Positions 23,779-31,563 of a DNA stretch of 32,269 nucleotides are shown one piece after another. The DNA comes from a bacterium (lineage in GTDB: Bacteria; Armatimonadota; HRBIN16): positions 1 through 32,269 of the forward strand of contig JANWXG010000004.1 in the NCBI GenBank assembly GCA_025057335.1, written 5' to 3'. The notes beneath the pieces are model-generated. The model had not been told where the DNA came from, made no database searches, and worked only from the letters and a program-made list of their open reading frames with translations. Every line of letters starts with the position of its first letter. The first letter of the stretch is position 1. Made by a program: the position numbers and the translations under genes.

Positions 23779-24560
23779 ACATCCTGGAGACCATTCTCGC
23801 CCACAAGCGCCAAGAGGTGGCGCAGGCGGAAGCGAAAACGCCCCTCTCGGCACTGGAGGGACGGCTAGCGTCTGCACCGCCAGTGCGTTCTTTCCGTCAG
23901 GCGCTACAGCGGGGAGAGGGGCGCGTCGCGGTCATTGCAGAGGTCAAGAAAGCATCTCCCTCCAAAGGGATACTCCGTGAGAAATTTGACCCGCTGCAGA
24001 TAGCTCGTATTTACGCGCAACACGGCGCTAGCGCAATCAGCGTGCTCACCGACGAGCGATTCTTTCAGGGGCATCTGGACTACCTGCGAACCATACGAAA
24101 GGAGGTAGAGGTGCCTCTGCTTCGGAAGGATTTCGTGCTGAGCCGTTATCAGGTGGCGGAAGCGCGTGTAGCAGGAGCGGACGCGGTACTGCTCATTGTC
24201 GCAGCGCTCTCGGACGAGCAGCTGCAGGACCTCCTGCGGTATGCGCACACGCTGGGCATGGATGCGCTGGTGGAGGTGCATACGGAGGAGGAGATGCGTC
24301 GCGCCCTCGACGTCGGGGCGGTTCTGATTGGTGTTAACAACCGCGACCTGACCACTTTTCACACGACGTTGGAGGTGACCGAGAGGCTCGCTCCGCTATT
24401 ACCCCCAGGGGGTATACTTGTTAGCGAAAGCGGTATCGAAAGCGCGGAGGACGTCCGCCGTGTCGCCCGAGCGGGAGCACACGCAGTGCTGGTAGGGGAG
24501 TCGCTGATGCGAGCAGAGGACATCGGGGCGAAGCTCCGGGAACTGACGTCGGCTACCTGA
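23775..24560 (+). CDS. trpC: Indole-3-glycerol-phosphate synthase
   Basis: 261 residues starting with GTG at 23775, which overlaps the trpD stop; GGAGG lies 7 bases upstream, inside trpD. The (beta/alpha)8 enzyme closes the indole ring from CdRP. It shows VIAEVKKASPSKGIL, FFQGHLDYL, LLRKDFVLSRYQ, VEVHTEEE, IGVNNRDLTTF and LVSESGIESAEDV, so the catalytic Lys and Glu residues are in place. It is a stand-alone TrpC; no TrpF domain follows, unlike E. coli. It ends the operon. Its last 8 bases overlap the 3' end of the convergent nucleotidyltransferase gene. Confidence 0.96.
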   Translation: MNILETILAHKRQEVAQAEAKTPLSALEGRLASAPPVRSFRQALQRGEGRVAVIAEVKKASPSKGILREKFDPLQIARIYAQHGASAISVLTDERFFQGHLDYLRTIRKEVEVPLLRKDFVLSRYQVAEARVAGADAVLLIVAALSDEQLQDLLRYAHTLGMDALVEVHTEEEMRRALDVGAVLIGVNNRDLTTFHTTLEVTERLAPLLPPGGILVSESGIESAEDVRRVARAGAHAVLVGESLMRAEDIGAKLRELTSAT

Positions 24561-25917
24561 ACCGCTCTTGGAGCAACCGCTTTGCCCCTTCTTTGTCGTC
24601 TGGTGCCAGTCTCCCCTCGATGACCTCATTGAGCAGGAACGCCTTACATTCGCCGACCTGCTTACCGGGCGGGATGTTCAGAAGCTGCATAATCTCGTGT
24701 CCGCTTAGGGGGCTGTCCAGTTGTTGCACGTTTTCCCGTGCGGTCAATGTGCGGATGCGCTGCTCCAGAGCGTCGATGTCCGCTTTTGGGTAGGCGGGGT
24801 TGCTTGCAGCGATATCTGCTCGTACCAGCGTGAGCAGTTCACTCAGCAAGTCTCCGGCATCGCGAATCAGTCGTCGCACCGCTGCGTCACTCCAAGTGTA
24901 ATCGTATTCTCCTGGTCGCATGTGCAGGCGCACGAGTTTGACCACTGCTTGGATGACGTCGTTGCTGTAGCGTAGGCGCCGTAGCAGCTCCTCAGCCATC
25001 TGCGCGCCGATGTTCTGGTGTCCGTAGAAGTGCACTCCGCGCTCGTCGACCGTGCGCGTAGCTGGCTTGCCCACATCATGTAGCAGCGCCGCTAGGCGGA
25101 GCACGAGGGAGGCGTTGGAGGGCAACGCCTCTAGTACCTTCAGCGTATGCTCCCAGACGTCGTATAGGTGATACTGATTCTGCTCTACACCATGCATTGC
25201 TGCCAGCTCAGGGGCGAAGTGCTCCAGCAGCCCCGTTTCCCGAAGCAGGCGCAAACCTTTCACTGCATGGGAAGCCTGCAGTATCTTGGTGAACTCGTCT
25301 CGGATGCGTTCCATGCTGATGACACGCAAGCGGTGGGCTGTGCGGCAAATCGCTTCGTAGGTCTTCGGCTCAATATCGAAGTCCAGCTGTGCGGCGAAGC
25401 GTACTGCCCGCATGGCGCGGAGGGGGTCTTCCGTGAAGGTGACCGTGGGGTCTACAGGGGTGCGCAGCAGCCCTGCTCGCAAGTCGTTCAGCCCCATTCC
25501 AGTGAGGTCAAGCAGCTCGCCCGTATGCAGGTTGCGCATCAGAGCATTCACGGTAAAATCGCGACGGAAGGCGTCTTCGCGCAAGGTGGCGGGCTGCACC
25601 TGCACCGGTTTACGGCTGTCAGCGGAGTAGCTCTCGCGCCGGGCGGTCACTATTTCAAACGGTACCCCCTCGATGTGCACCATCGCCGTGCCAAAGCGCG
25701 GGTAGGTGACTGGCAGGTGGTCAGCAGTACCCTGCGCGTGGAGCCAGTGGGCGAGCGCTAGAGCGTCCTCTTCAGTCACGATATCCACATCAGGAGGTAG
25801 GGGGCGCCCCAGCAGCTCGTCGCGCACGACACCACCCACTAGATACAGACGCCCCTCCCATGGGGTGCCGCGAGTGACCTGACGCAGCCTGTCTATAGCA
25901 TGCAGTAGAAGGCTCAC
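24553..25917 (-). CDS. CCA-adding-type tRNA nucleotidyltransferase with HD domain
   Basis: 454 residues. The head domain shows LVGGVVRD (27-33) and D43-V-D45, the two catalytic aspartates, then RRDFTVNALM, and DPLRAMRAVRFAAQLDF of the neck. An HD domain (LLHDVGKPATR, about residue 270, with GHQNIG and LVRLHMRP) follows, then a C-terminal helical tail. It fits the class II CCA-adding or poly(A) polymerase family with HD phosphohydrolase; sequence alone does not settle CCA versus A-adding versus CC-adding. The start is a GTG without a clear ribosome site. It lies 22 bases after the stop of the gene upstream, so it may be translated by coupling. Confidence 0.88.
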   Translation of the reverse strand: MSLLLHAIDRLRQVTRGTPWEGRLYLVGGVVRDELLGRPLPPDVDIVTEEDALALAHWLHAQGTADHLPVTYPRFGTAMVHIEGVPFEIVTARRESYSADSRKPVQVQPATLREDAFRRDFTVNALMRNLHTGELLDLTGMGLNDLRAGLLRTPVDPTVTFTEDPLRAMRAVRFAAQLDFDIEPKTYEAICRTAHRLRVISMERIRDEFTKILQASHAVKGLRLLRETGLLEHFAPELAAMHGVEQNQYHLYDVWEHTLKVLEALPSNASLVLRLAALLHDVGKPATRTVDERGVHFYGHQNIGAQMAEELLRRLRYSNDVIQAVVKLVRLHMRPGEYDYTWSDAAVRRLIRDAGDLLSELLTLVRADIAASNPAYPKADIDALEQRIRTLTARENVQQLDSPLSGHEIMQLLNIPPGKQVGECKAFLLNEVIEGRLAPDDKEGAKRLLQERFR

Positions 25918-25939
25918 AACATCGATATTTTACCACTTT

Positions 25940-27703
25940 TCACGGGGCGGAATTCGCGCGGGCCACCCGTATCAGATACCATTCCCTCAACACTGCCTCG
26001 GGTTTCGTTAATACGAAGCGTAGGTGAGTAACGTTATCAGAGAGCGCAATGGGTGGGCGTACTCCGTCTCGAGCTAGAGGCGAGAACGTGTTCCCATCGG
26101 AGGATACCCACAGCTCTACGCCCTCACCATCGTAATGCAGGTAGAGCCGTTCTGCTCCTTCGCGCCAGCCTGGCGCCACTTGCTGCATCTCGTACTGCAG
26201 CCAACCGGTCTGTTTTTGGGGTTGCCATGCGGCGCGATATCCCATCCCCCACAGGTCTGGTTGCCAGACGCGGTGTACCTCTTGCAACTGCGCGGGTGTA
26301 GACTGCACCGTCGCGCGCTCTTGGTAGATGGTTGTGACGCGCGCGGCATCAGCCGAGGAGATGTGCAGCAGAGCGCCACCCCCTGCGGGGAGGGTGAGTA
26401 TCAATTCGCGCTCGCCGGTCGCTGCTCGCTCTCGCGTAGTGAGCGTCTTGCCTGTGAGCAAATCCCGCACCTGTGATGCAGGAGCAACCAGTCGTACGAA
26501 GCCTTGCTGTTCGGTTTGCGTATCATCGTTGACGACTACGACGATGAGGCTACCGTCCTCTGGATCGCGCAGGGTGGACGCCCGCAGAGGAGCGCGTGCC
26601 GAAGCAAAGGCAAAAGCGGGTTCGCATCGCCACAGCAGCGCACGGTGAGGAGCGAGCGCCGCAAAGGTCTCCGCCACCGCAAGCATCTGCGGGGTAGGGG
26701 AACCATTGTTGTAGAGCATCCCACTGCCCGCACCTGTCGGTACCGAGCTGGTTACGCGAGGCCAATCAGCAGGGATGTCGGTACGGTCGCCCTCAGGCGC
26801 GTTGGGCGCTCTGTCGTTCGGCTCTGGGAACAACACGAAGAAAATGACACCCTTCGCCCCTACCATTAGGCTCTGCCAGATTTGCCAGCGGGTTTCTTCT
26901 ACGGTTGGCATGCGCCAGTGCCAATAGGCGCCAGGCTCAATCACCACGTTGCCCTTGCTATCGTAGTGCCACTTCCCCCAGATTTCTGCGAAGATCTGTG
27001 GCATCACCCATACCGCTTTGCCTGTCTCGGCGCCCAAGCGCGCCAGCCGCTCGGTGCAGGAGATGAAATAGGCACGAGACGATTCGGGGGTGTTCGGTCC
27101 GTTGGGCGAGCGAGCGGCGAAATAGGGGTAAATGTCACTGCACAACACGGGTATCCTGGTGTAGTGTGCTGCCGCCTCGATGTCGCGTGTCATGTTGACC
27201 ATGATTGCCGGACGAGACGGGTCGTGCTGTGCAAGAGCGGCGCGCACTTGCTCCATGTGTGTCATCTCCCAGGTTCGCGCTTCGTCTATTAGCACATATG
27301 CCCGCAGCGCCTTCAAGCCGCCTAGCGCTTCTACAGTGTGCTTTGCAGTGCGCTCTGCCCATTCCCGACCGCGCAGGCGACGCCAGTGGTAAATCCATTC
27401 GGGCGTGGCGAAAACCGCTATACCATGCTGCTGCGCTAGCTCGCATACCTTTCGTGTGTCCGCCGTGCTACTATTGATGAGCCAGATGGCGTCCATGGAG
27501 TAGCGCTGCCGCAGGTCACGTAACAGCCTGTCGACGAACTGCCAAGTATCCATCCCCGCTTGGCGTGCTACCCACGACACTCGCTCGAAGGGGAAATATA
27601 CTCCCCTCACGAAGGTCTGCAAATCACTAGGAAGGCTGTTCGCGCGAACGGAGGTGCCCCATAGCAGCAATCCTGTTGCCAAAATACCGCAGACAATGCC
27701 CAC
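25940..27703 (-). CDS. Secreted TIM-barrel protein, glycoside-hydrolase-like
   Basis: 587 residues with a GTG start at 27703 and GGAGGT eight bases upstream. Residues 1-22 form a signal peptide (MGIVCGILATGLLLWGTSVRA). The core region to about 340 alternates strands and helices in TIM-barrel fashion: RGVYFPFERV, DAIWLINSSTADTR, AYVLIDEARTWE, IPVLCSDIYPYF, AVWVMPQIFAEIWGKW and VGAKGVIFFVLFPEPN. Acidic residues at the strand ends (the E in LIDEAR and the D in CSDIYP) are candidate catalytic groups. A C-terminal beta-rich part about 345-587 looks like accessory carbohydrate-binding or jelly-roll domains. No specific glycoside hydrolase family is recognised. It precedes the nucleotidyltransferase gene on the same strand, with no obvious shared role. 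Confidence 0.6.
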   Translation of the reverse strand: MGIVCGILATGLLLWGTSVRANSLPSDLQTFVRGVYFPFERVSWVARQAGMDTWQFVDRLLRDLRQRYSMDAIWLINSSTADTRKVCELAQQHGIAVFATPEWIYHWRRLRGREWAERTAKHTVEALGGLKALRAYVLIDEARTWEMTHMEQVRAALAQHDPSRPAIMVNMTRDIEAAAHYTRIPVLCSDIYPYFAARSPNGPNTPESSRAYFISCTERLARLGAETGKAVWVMPQIFAEIWGKWHYDSKGNVVIEPGAYWHWRMPTVEETRWQIWQSLMVGAKGVIFFVLFPEPNDRAPNAPEGDRTDIPADWPRVTSSVPTGAGSGMLYNNGSPTPQMLAVAETFAALAPHRALLWRCEPAFAFASARAPLRASTLRDPEDGSLIVVVVNDDTQTEQQGFVRLVAPASQVRDLLTGKTLTTRERAATGERELILTLPAGGGALLHISSADAARVTTIYQERATVQSTPAQLQEVHRVWQPDLWGMGYRAAWQPQKQTGWLQYEMQQVAPGWREGAERLYLHYDGEGVELWVSSDGNTFSPLARDGVRPPIALSDNVTHLRFVLTKPEAVLREWYLIRVARANSAP

Positions 27704-27843
27704 TAGTGTTACCTCCAGCTAAAACGGTGTACCTTTTTCTTCGGCAGGATGGCGGGTATCTTCCTTCTGACGACAGCAGAAGACGGCTACTACATCACCG
27801 TCTCACACTGTGACGATTTTCCGCGCCCCTTTTTCAGAGGGAT

Positions 27844-27873
27844 TTGGGCAGGAGAGCACAAATGTGCTACAAT
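27844..27873 (+). promoter_or_regulatory. Predicted promoter of the zinc-ribbon-aroQ-M24 operon
   Basis: TTGGGC (27844-27849) and TACAAT (27868-27873) are 18 bases apart. The -10 is extended by TGC (27865-27867), as at the trp promoter. The leader is about 35 nt. Confidence 0.55.
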
Positions 27874-27913
27874 AGCTAGAGAAAAGGAAACATGGAGCAG
27901 GAGGCGAGAGACG

Positions 27914-28096
27914 ATGCCCTTGAGCGAGGCGCTACTGCGCATCTTAGCCTGTCCAGTGTGCGACGAACACCCCCCTCTACGCCAGGAAAGCGAGGAGAGC
28001 CTGGTATGCGACCAGTGCCATCGCCGATATCCCATTCGTGATGGGATTATTGACCTGCTCGTAGAGGAAGAAGACGACCAACAACGACCATCTTGA
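27914..28096 (+). CDS. Trm112/UPF0434-like zinc-ribbon small protein
   Basis: 60 residues from the ATG at 27914, with GGAGG about eleven bases upstream. The open frame itself starts at 27749, before the promoter, so the longer form is unlikely. C13-x2-C16 and C32-x2-C35 form a zinc ribbon, followed by RRYPIRDGIIDLLVEEE, the typical Trm112-family pattern. In eukaryotes and archaea Trm112 activates methyltransferases. Bacterial members are small proteins of uncertain role. It leads an operon with aroQ (10 bases downstream). Confidence 0.8.
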   Translation: MPLSEALLRILACPVCDEHPPLRQESEESLVCDQCHRRYPIRDGIIDLLVEEEDDQQRPS

Positions 28097-28106
28097 GGAG
28101 GCAACT

Positions 28107-28553
28107 ATGCCAAGAGTGGCAGTTGTGCACGGACCGAACCTGAACATGTTGGGGATCCGAGAGACAGAGGTGTATGGTCACCTGAATCTAGACCAAATCA
28201 ATCAGCGCATTCTGGAAAGGGCGAAATCGCTTGGGATCGAGGTGCGCATCACGCAGTCCAACCACGAGGGCGAGATTATCGAGGCTATCCACGAGGCGTT
28301 GCAGTGGGCGGATGCGCTCATCATTAATCCCGGAGCCTACACGCACTACAGTATCGCCATTCGGGACGCGATTGCCGCAGTACGCCTACCAACAGTAGAA
28401 GTTCATCTCTCCAACATCTACGGACGAGAGGAGTTCCGACGCCATTCGGTTACTGCACCAGTGTCTCATGGTATCATCGCGGGCTTCGGCGTCATGAGCT
28501 ACCTGATGGCTTTGGATGCGGTTAAGTTTATTCTGGAGGAGAGTCGTCGATGA
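28107..28553 (+). CDS. aroQ: 3-dehydroquinate dehydratase, type II
   Basis: 148 residues, usual length for the dodecameric type II enzyme. It dehydrates 3-dehydroquinate to 3-dehydroshikimate in the shikimate pathway. The conserved set is present: HGPNLNMLG (8-16), catalytic Y23, QSNHEGEI (50-57), N74 in NPGAYTHYS, H100 in VEVHLSNIYGREEFR, and R111. GGAGG lies about six bases before the ATG. The stop overlaps the next gene by 4 bases (ATGA). This makes aroQ translationally coupled to an M24 peptidase, an arrangement also known in Bacillus (yqhS-yqhT). Confidence 0.96.
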   Translation: MPRVAVVHGPNLNMLGIRETEVYGHLNLDQINQRILERAKSLGIEVRITQSNHEGEIIEAIHEALQWADALIINPGAYTHYSIAIRDAIAAVRLPTVEVHLSNIYGREEFRRHSVTAPVSHGIIAGFGVMSYLMALDAVKFILEESRR

Positions 28554-29644
28554 GTCTACGTTTTGCACAACGCCTCGCACGCTTGCGCGCTCGTCTAGAT
28601 GACCCTGCTGTGGAGGCTCTACTCATCACTACACGTCTCAATGTGCGCTACCTGAGCGGTTTTACTGGTAGCGCAGGTTCGCTGTTGATCGGCAGAGACT
28701 TTGCGGTACTGCTGACGGACAGGCGGTACACCTTGCGCGCGCAGCGGGAGGCGTCAGGTTTCGAGGTGGTCGTGCCAGACAATCCCGACGACGACATCCT
28801 CAAAACACAGCTGGAAACGCGCCACCTCCGCAGGGTGGGCTTCGAGGCGAACCACGTAACGGTCAAGACACTGGAGAGCTGGCAGGAAAAGTATCAGGAG
28901 CTCGGCGTCGAGTGGGTGGCAACCGACGGCGTGGTGGAGGAGCTGCGACAGGTGAAAGATGGCGAGGAGATTGCGGCGATTCGTGAGGCTTGTGGCATTG
29001 CGGACGCCGCCTTCCGACACATTCAGCTTTTCATGCAGCCCGAGACAGTGGAGCTGGATGTCGCCATGGAGCTGGATTTCTACATGCGCCGCCAGGGGGC
29101 GCGTCGTGCTGCTTTCGACATCATCGTCGCCTCAGGAGAGAACTCCGCCATGCCCCATGCAGAGACCTCCGAACGGCGCTTCCGCCCTGGCGACTTTGTT
29201 ATCCTGGACTATGGGGCAGAGGTGGACGGCTACTGTTCAGACATCACGCGCACCGTAGTCATCGGCAAAGCCAGCGAAGAGCAGCGACGGATGTACCATA
29301 CCGTGCTAGAGGCGCAACTGCGCGCCATCGAAGCCATCAAGCCCGGGGTCAAGGGCTGCGATGTGGATTCCGTAGCGCGGCAGGTGATTAGCGACGCGGG
29401 CTACGGTGACCACTTCACACATTCGCTGGGGCATAGCCTCGGTCTGAGTGTGCACGACGGCATCGGCTTCGCGCAGAAGTCGGAAGTGGTGCTCGAACCC
29501 GGAATGGTGTTCACTGTGGAGCCTGGTATCTATATCGAGGGCGTCGGGGGCGTGCGCATTGAGGATGACATTCTGGTCACTGAAGAGGGCTGCGAAGTGT
29601 TGACGCACGCTCCGAAGGAGCTGATGGAGTTCGAGGCTCGATAG
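28550..29644 (+). CDS. M24-family Xaa-Pro aminopeptidase, coupled to aroQ
   Basis: 364 residues with a creatinase N-terminal domain (NVRYLSGFTGSAGSLLIG) and an M24 catalytic domain. The metal ligands are D220 and D231 (ILDYGAEVDGYCSDIT), H295 (SLGHSLGLSVHD), E324 (FTVEPGIYIEG) and E338 (GVRIEDD). It is cytosolic and cleaves X-Pro bonds. The start overlaps the aroQ stop. The efp gene that follows this pair in Bacillus is absent; a repeat-rich gap follows instead. It is a paralogue of the M24 peptidase at 21623-22738, also set among aromatic-biosynthesis genes. Confidence 0.9.
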   Translation: MSLRFAQRLARLRARLDDPAVEALLITTRLNVRYLSGFTGSAGSLLIGRDFAVLLTDRRYTLRAQREASGFEVVVPDNPDDDILKTQLETRHLRRVGFEANHVTVKTLESWQEKYQELGVEWVATDGVVEELRQVKDGEEIAAIREACGIADAAFRHIQLFMQPETVELDVAMELDFYMRRQGARRAAFDIIVASGENSAMPHAETSERRFRPGDFVILDYGAEVDGYCSDITRTVVIGKASEEQRRMYHTVLEAQLRAIEAIKPGVKGCDVDSVARQVISDAGYGDHFTHSLGHSLGLSVHDGIGFAQKSEVVLEPGMVFTVEPGIYIEGVGGVRIEDDILVTEEGCEVLTHAPKELMEFEAR

Positions 29645-29688
29645 CGCGCTGTGCTAAGCCGAAAGCAAAGGGTGTAGCGTGATGAGGG

Positions 29689-29790
29689 GATCGTGCCGAG
29701 CGATGGCGAAGCATCGCTGTGGTCTAGCCCTCACCCCCGCCCCACTCCTGTTAGGAGAGGGGAGTAGACCCATCTCCCACTGGGAGAAGG
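29689..29790. repeat. Intergenic hairpin repeats (CTCCT...AGGAG and CTCCC...GGGAG)
   Basis: The 369-bp gap 29645-30013 holds no gene. It contains two small GC-rich hairpins: CTCCT-GTT-AGGAG near 29745-29757 and CTCCC-ACT-GGGAG near 29774-29786. They are embedded in a CCCCTCTCC-type purine/pyrimidine-strand-biased stretch similar to 15724-15746. They may help end the aroQ-M24 transcript. Confidence 0.5.
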
Positions 29791-29807
29791 GGATGGGGAA
29801 TGAGAGC

Positions 29808-29871
29808 TCTTCAGCTTGTAGTGAAGCACGTGAGTGCTTCTCCTAGACAAACAACAGGGACTTCAGATGAC
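29808..29871. repeat. Inverted copy of the 15397-15461 repeat
   Basis: Bases 29808-29871 match the reverse complement of about 15397-15461 at roughly 57 of 65 positions by eye. Shared words include GTAGTGAAGCACGT, AGTGCTTC and ACAAACAAC. The copies lie 14.4 kb apart in opposite orientation, both in gene-free gaps. Confidence 0.7.
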
Positions 29872-30013
29872 ACAGACGCGCTGGCGTGCGCACGACGGAC
29901 AGGGGGCGGGAAGCGCCCTCTCTCATCCAAAACAGGAAGCCTTATCCGGGTGCGAGGAGAGAGGCGTTCTGTCGTCCCTCCACAATAGAGACTGTGCGGT
30001 AGGAGGAGGAAAG

Positions 30014-31549
30014 GTGCGTTTCGCGATACGCTTTCTGTTCCTGATGACACTGGCTTGGTGGGGCATTCTTCCTCTCGTTGCCTCCGAAAACCCACCTCGC
30101 TACTGGAGATTAACCATCTTACACACTAACGACACGCATGGCAATCTCTTCCCGTTCCACTACCCCGATCCGCCCGACCCCAACACGCAGGAGGCGCAAC
30201 TGGCGCTACGGCGCGACATCGGTGGGGCGGCGCGCCGCGCGACGCTGGTCGGGAGACTGCGCCAGGCTTTCGGCACGACGTGGCTGGTGGACACGGGCGA
30301 CTTCCATGACGGCACTGCGTTCTCCATTGAGCACCGTGGTCAAGCAGACGTTGCTGTGATGAACGCCATAGGCTACACCATTGCCACGCATGGCAACCAC
30401 GAGTTCAACAACACACGCGCCCAGTGGCAGCAGCTGGTGCAGATGGCGCAGTTTCCCATAGTGTGTGCCAACGTGCTGGATGCCAGCACCAAACAGCCTC
30501 TGCTGAAACCGTATGAGATTCTGCGGGTGGAAGGCGCAAGAGTAGCTGTGTTTGGGTTGGTGACCGAAAGCACACGTGGCTACCCAGCTACGCGCGAAGG
30601 CATAGAGATTACCGACGCCCTCGAGACCGCCCGTCAGCTGGTGCCGCAGCTGCGAGAGCAAGCAGACCTTGTCGTGCTGCTGTCGCATCTCGGCTATGAG
30701 AACGACGTGCGGCTAGCGCGCGAGGTGCCGGGAATCGACGTCATCATCGGAGGGCACTCGCACACACGCCTCGCCAAACCGGAGTTCGTACCTGCAGGCG
30801 AGCTCACCAGCGCCTTCCGCAAAAACGGGACGGTGATTGCACAGGCGTTCCAGTGGGGAGGCGAGCTAGGTAAGCTGGAAGTGCTCCTGCGCCGCGACCC
30901 CAACACGGGCAGATGGACGCCGATGAGCTATCGTGGCGAGCTGATACTGGTGTCGCCAGAGATTCCCGAAGACCCCAACGTGAAGCAAGTGATCGAGCGC
31001 TACTGGAAGCCGCTGAAAGGGTACTACGGCGTGCTGCTAGGCGAGGCAGAAGACGACTTCACCCGCCGCGGCACCGATGATGCCGAATATCACTTCGTAG
31101 CGGACGCTCTACGCGAGATGCTGGGCACGGAGGCTGACCTGCAGAACATGGGCGGTGTGCGCGCGCCCCTGCTGCGAGGCAAGGTCACCCGCTACGACTT
31201 GGCAAAGATGATGCCCTTCGGCAACACTGCAGTGAAGTTCCGCGCAACGGGAGCACAGCTGCGCGAGATTCTGCGCCGCACCCGTCCCGCCGTCTCGGGC
31301 ATCCGCTATCGCTACGAACGCGGAGAGCTGGGGGAGGTGACTGTCAACGGTCAGCCGCTGCAGGATGACCGCGAGTACCTGATTTCCACCAACAGCTACT
31401 TCGCACAGCGGTTCCTGCAACCGATGGGAATTGCGTATGAAGATACGGGGCAGAAAGTGCTCGACCTGGTATCGGAATACGTTCGAAAACACGGACGTGT
31501 CCGTCCCGCCTACGACGGGCGGCGCGTGGTAGACCGTTCGGTGTATTAG
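30014..31549 (+). CDS. Exported 5'-nucleotidase/2',3'-cyclic phosphodiesterase (UshA family)
   Basis: 511 residues from a GTG at 30014, with GGAGGAGGAAAG just upstream. The frame extends 60 codons further back through repeat DNA and is not used. A signal peptide covers about 1-24 (FLFLMTLAWWGILPLVAS). The metallophosphatase domain has D40-x-H42 (HTNDTHGN), DTGDFHDG, GNHEFNN, LLSHLGYEND and IIGGHSHTRL. The C-terminal 5'-nucleotidase substrate domain has NMGGVRAPLLRGKVTRYDL and MMPFGNTAV, ending in the LISTNSYFAQ segment. It should dephosphorylate nucleotides outside the cytoplasmic membrane for phosphate or nucleoside salvage. It is monocistronic, followed by the repeat field. Confidence 0.9.
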   Translation: MRFAIRFLFLMTLAWWGILPLVASENPPRYWRLTILHTNDTHGNLFPFHYPDPPDPNTQEAQLALRRDIGGAARRATLVGRLRQAFGTTWLVDTGDFHDGTAFSIEHRGQADVAVMNAIGYTIATHGNHEFNNTRAQWQQLVQMAQFPIVCANVLDASTKQPLLKPYEILRVEGARVAVFGLVTESTRGYPATREGIEITDALETARQLVPQLREQADLVVLLSHLGYENDVRLAREVPGIDVIIGGHSHTRLAKPEFVPAGELTSAFRKNGTVIAQAFQWGGELGKLEVLLRRDPNTGRWTPMSYRGELILVSPEIPEDPNVKQVIERYWKPLKGYYGVLLGEAEDDFTRRGTDDAEYHFVADALREMLGTEADLQNMGGVRAPLLRGKVTRYDLAKMMPFGNTAVKFRATGAQLREILRRTRPAVSGIRYRYERGELGEVTVNGQPLQDDREYLISTNSYFAQRFLQPMGIAYEDTGQKVLDLVSEYVRKHGRVRPAYDGRRVVDRSVY

Positions 31550-31563
31550 TGAATCTTCTGTGC

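Noticed and set aside
25168..25761. 197-codon forward ORF
   Set aside because: It lies antisense within the nucleotidyltransferase gene and has no motif or ribosome site; it is a shadow frame.
29834..30013. Sixty-codon N-terminal extension of the 5'-nucleotidase
   Set aside because: It crosses repeat DNA and would bury the signal peptide; the GTG at 30014 has a strong ribosome site.
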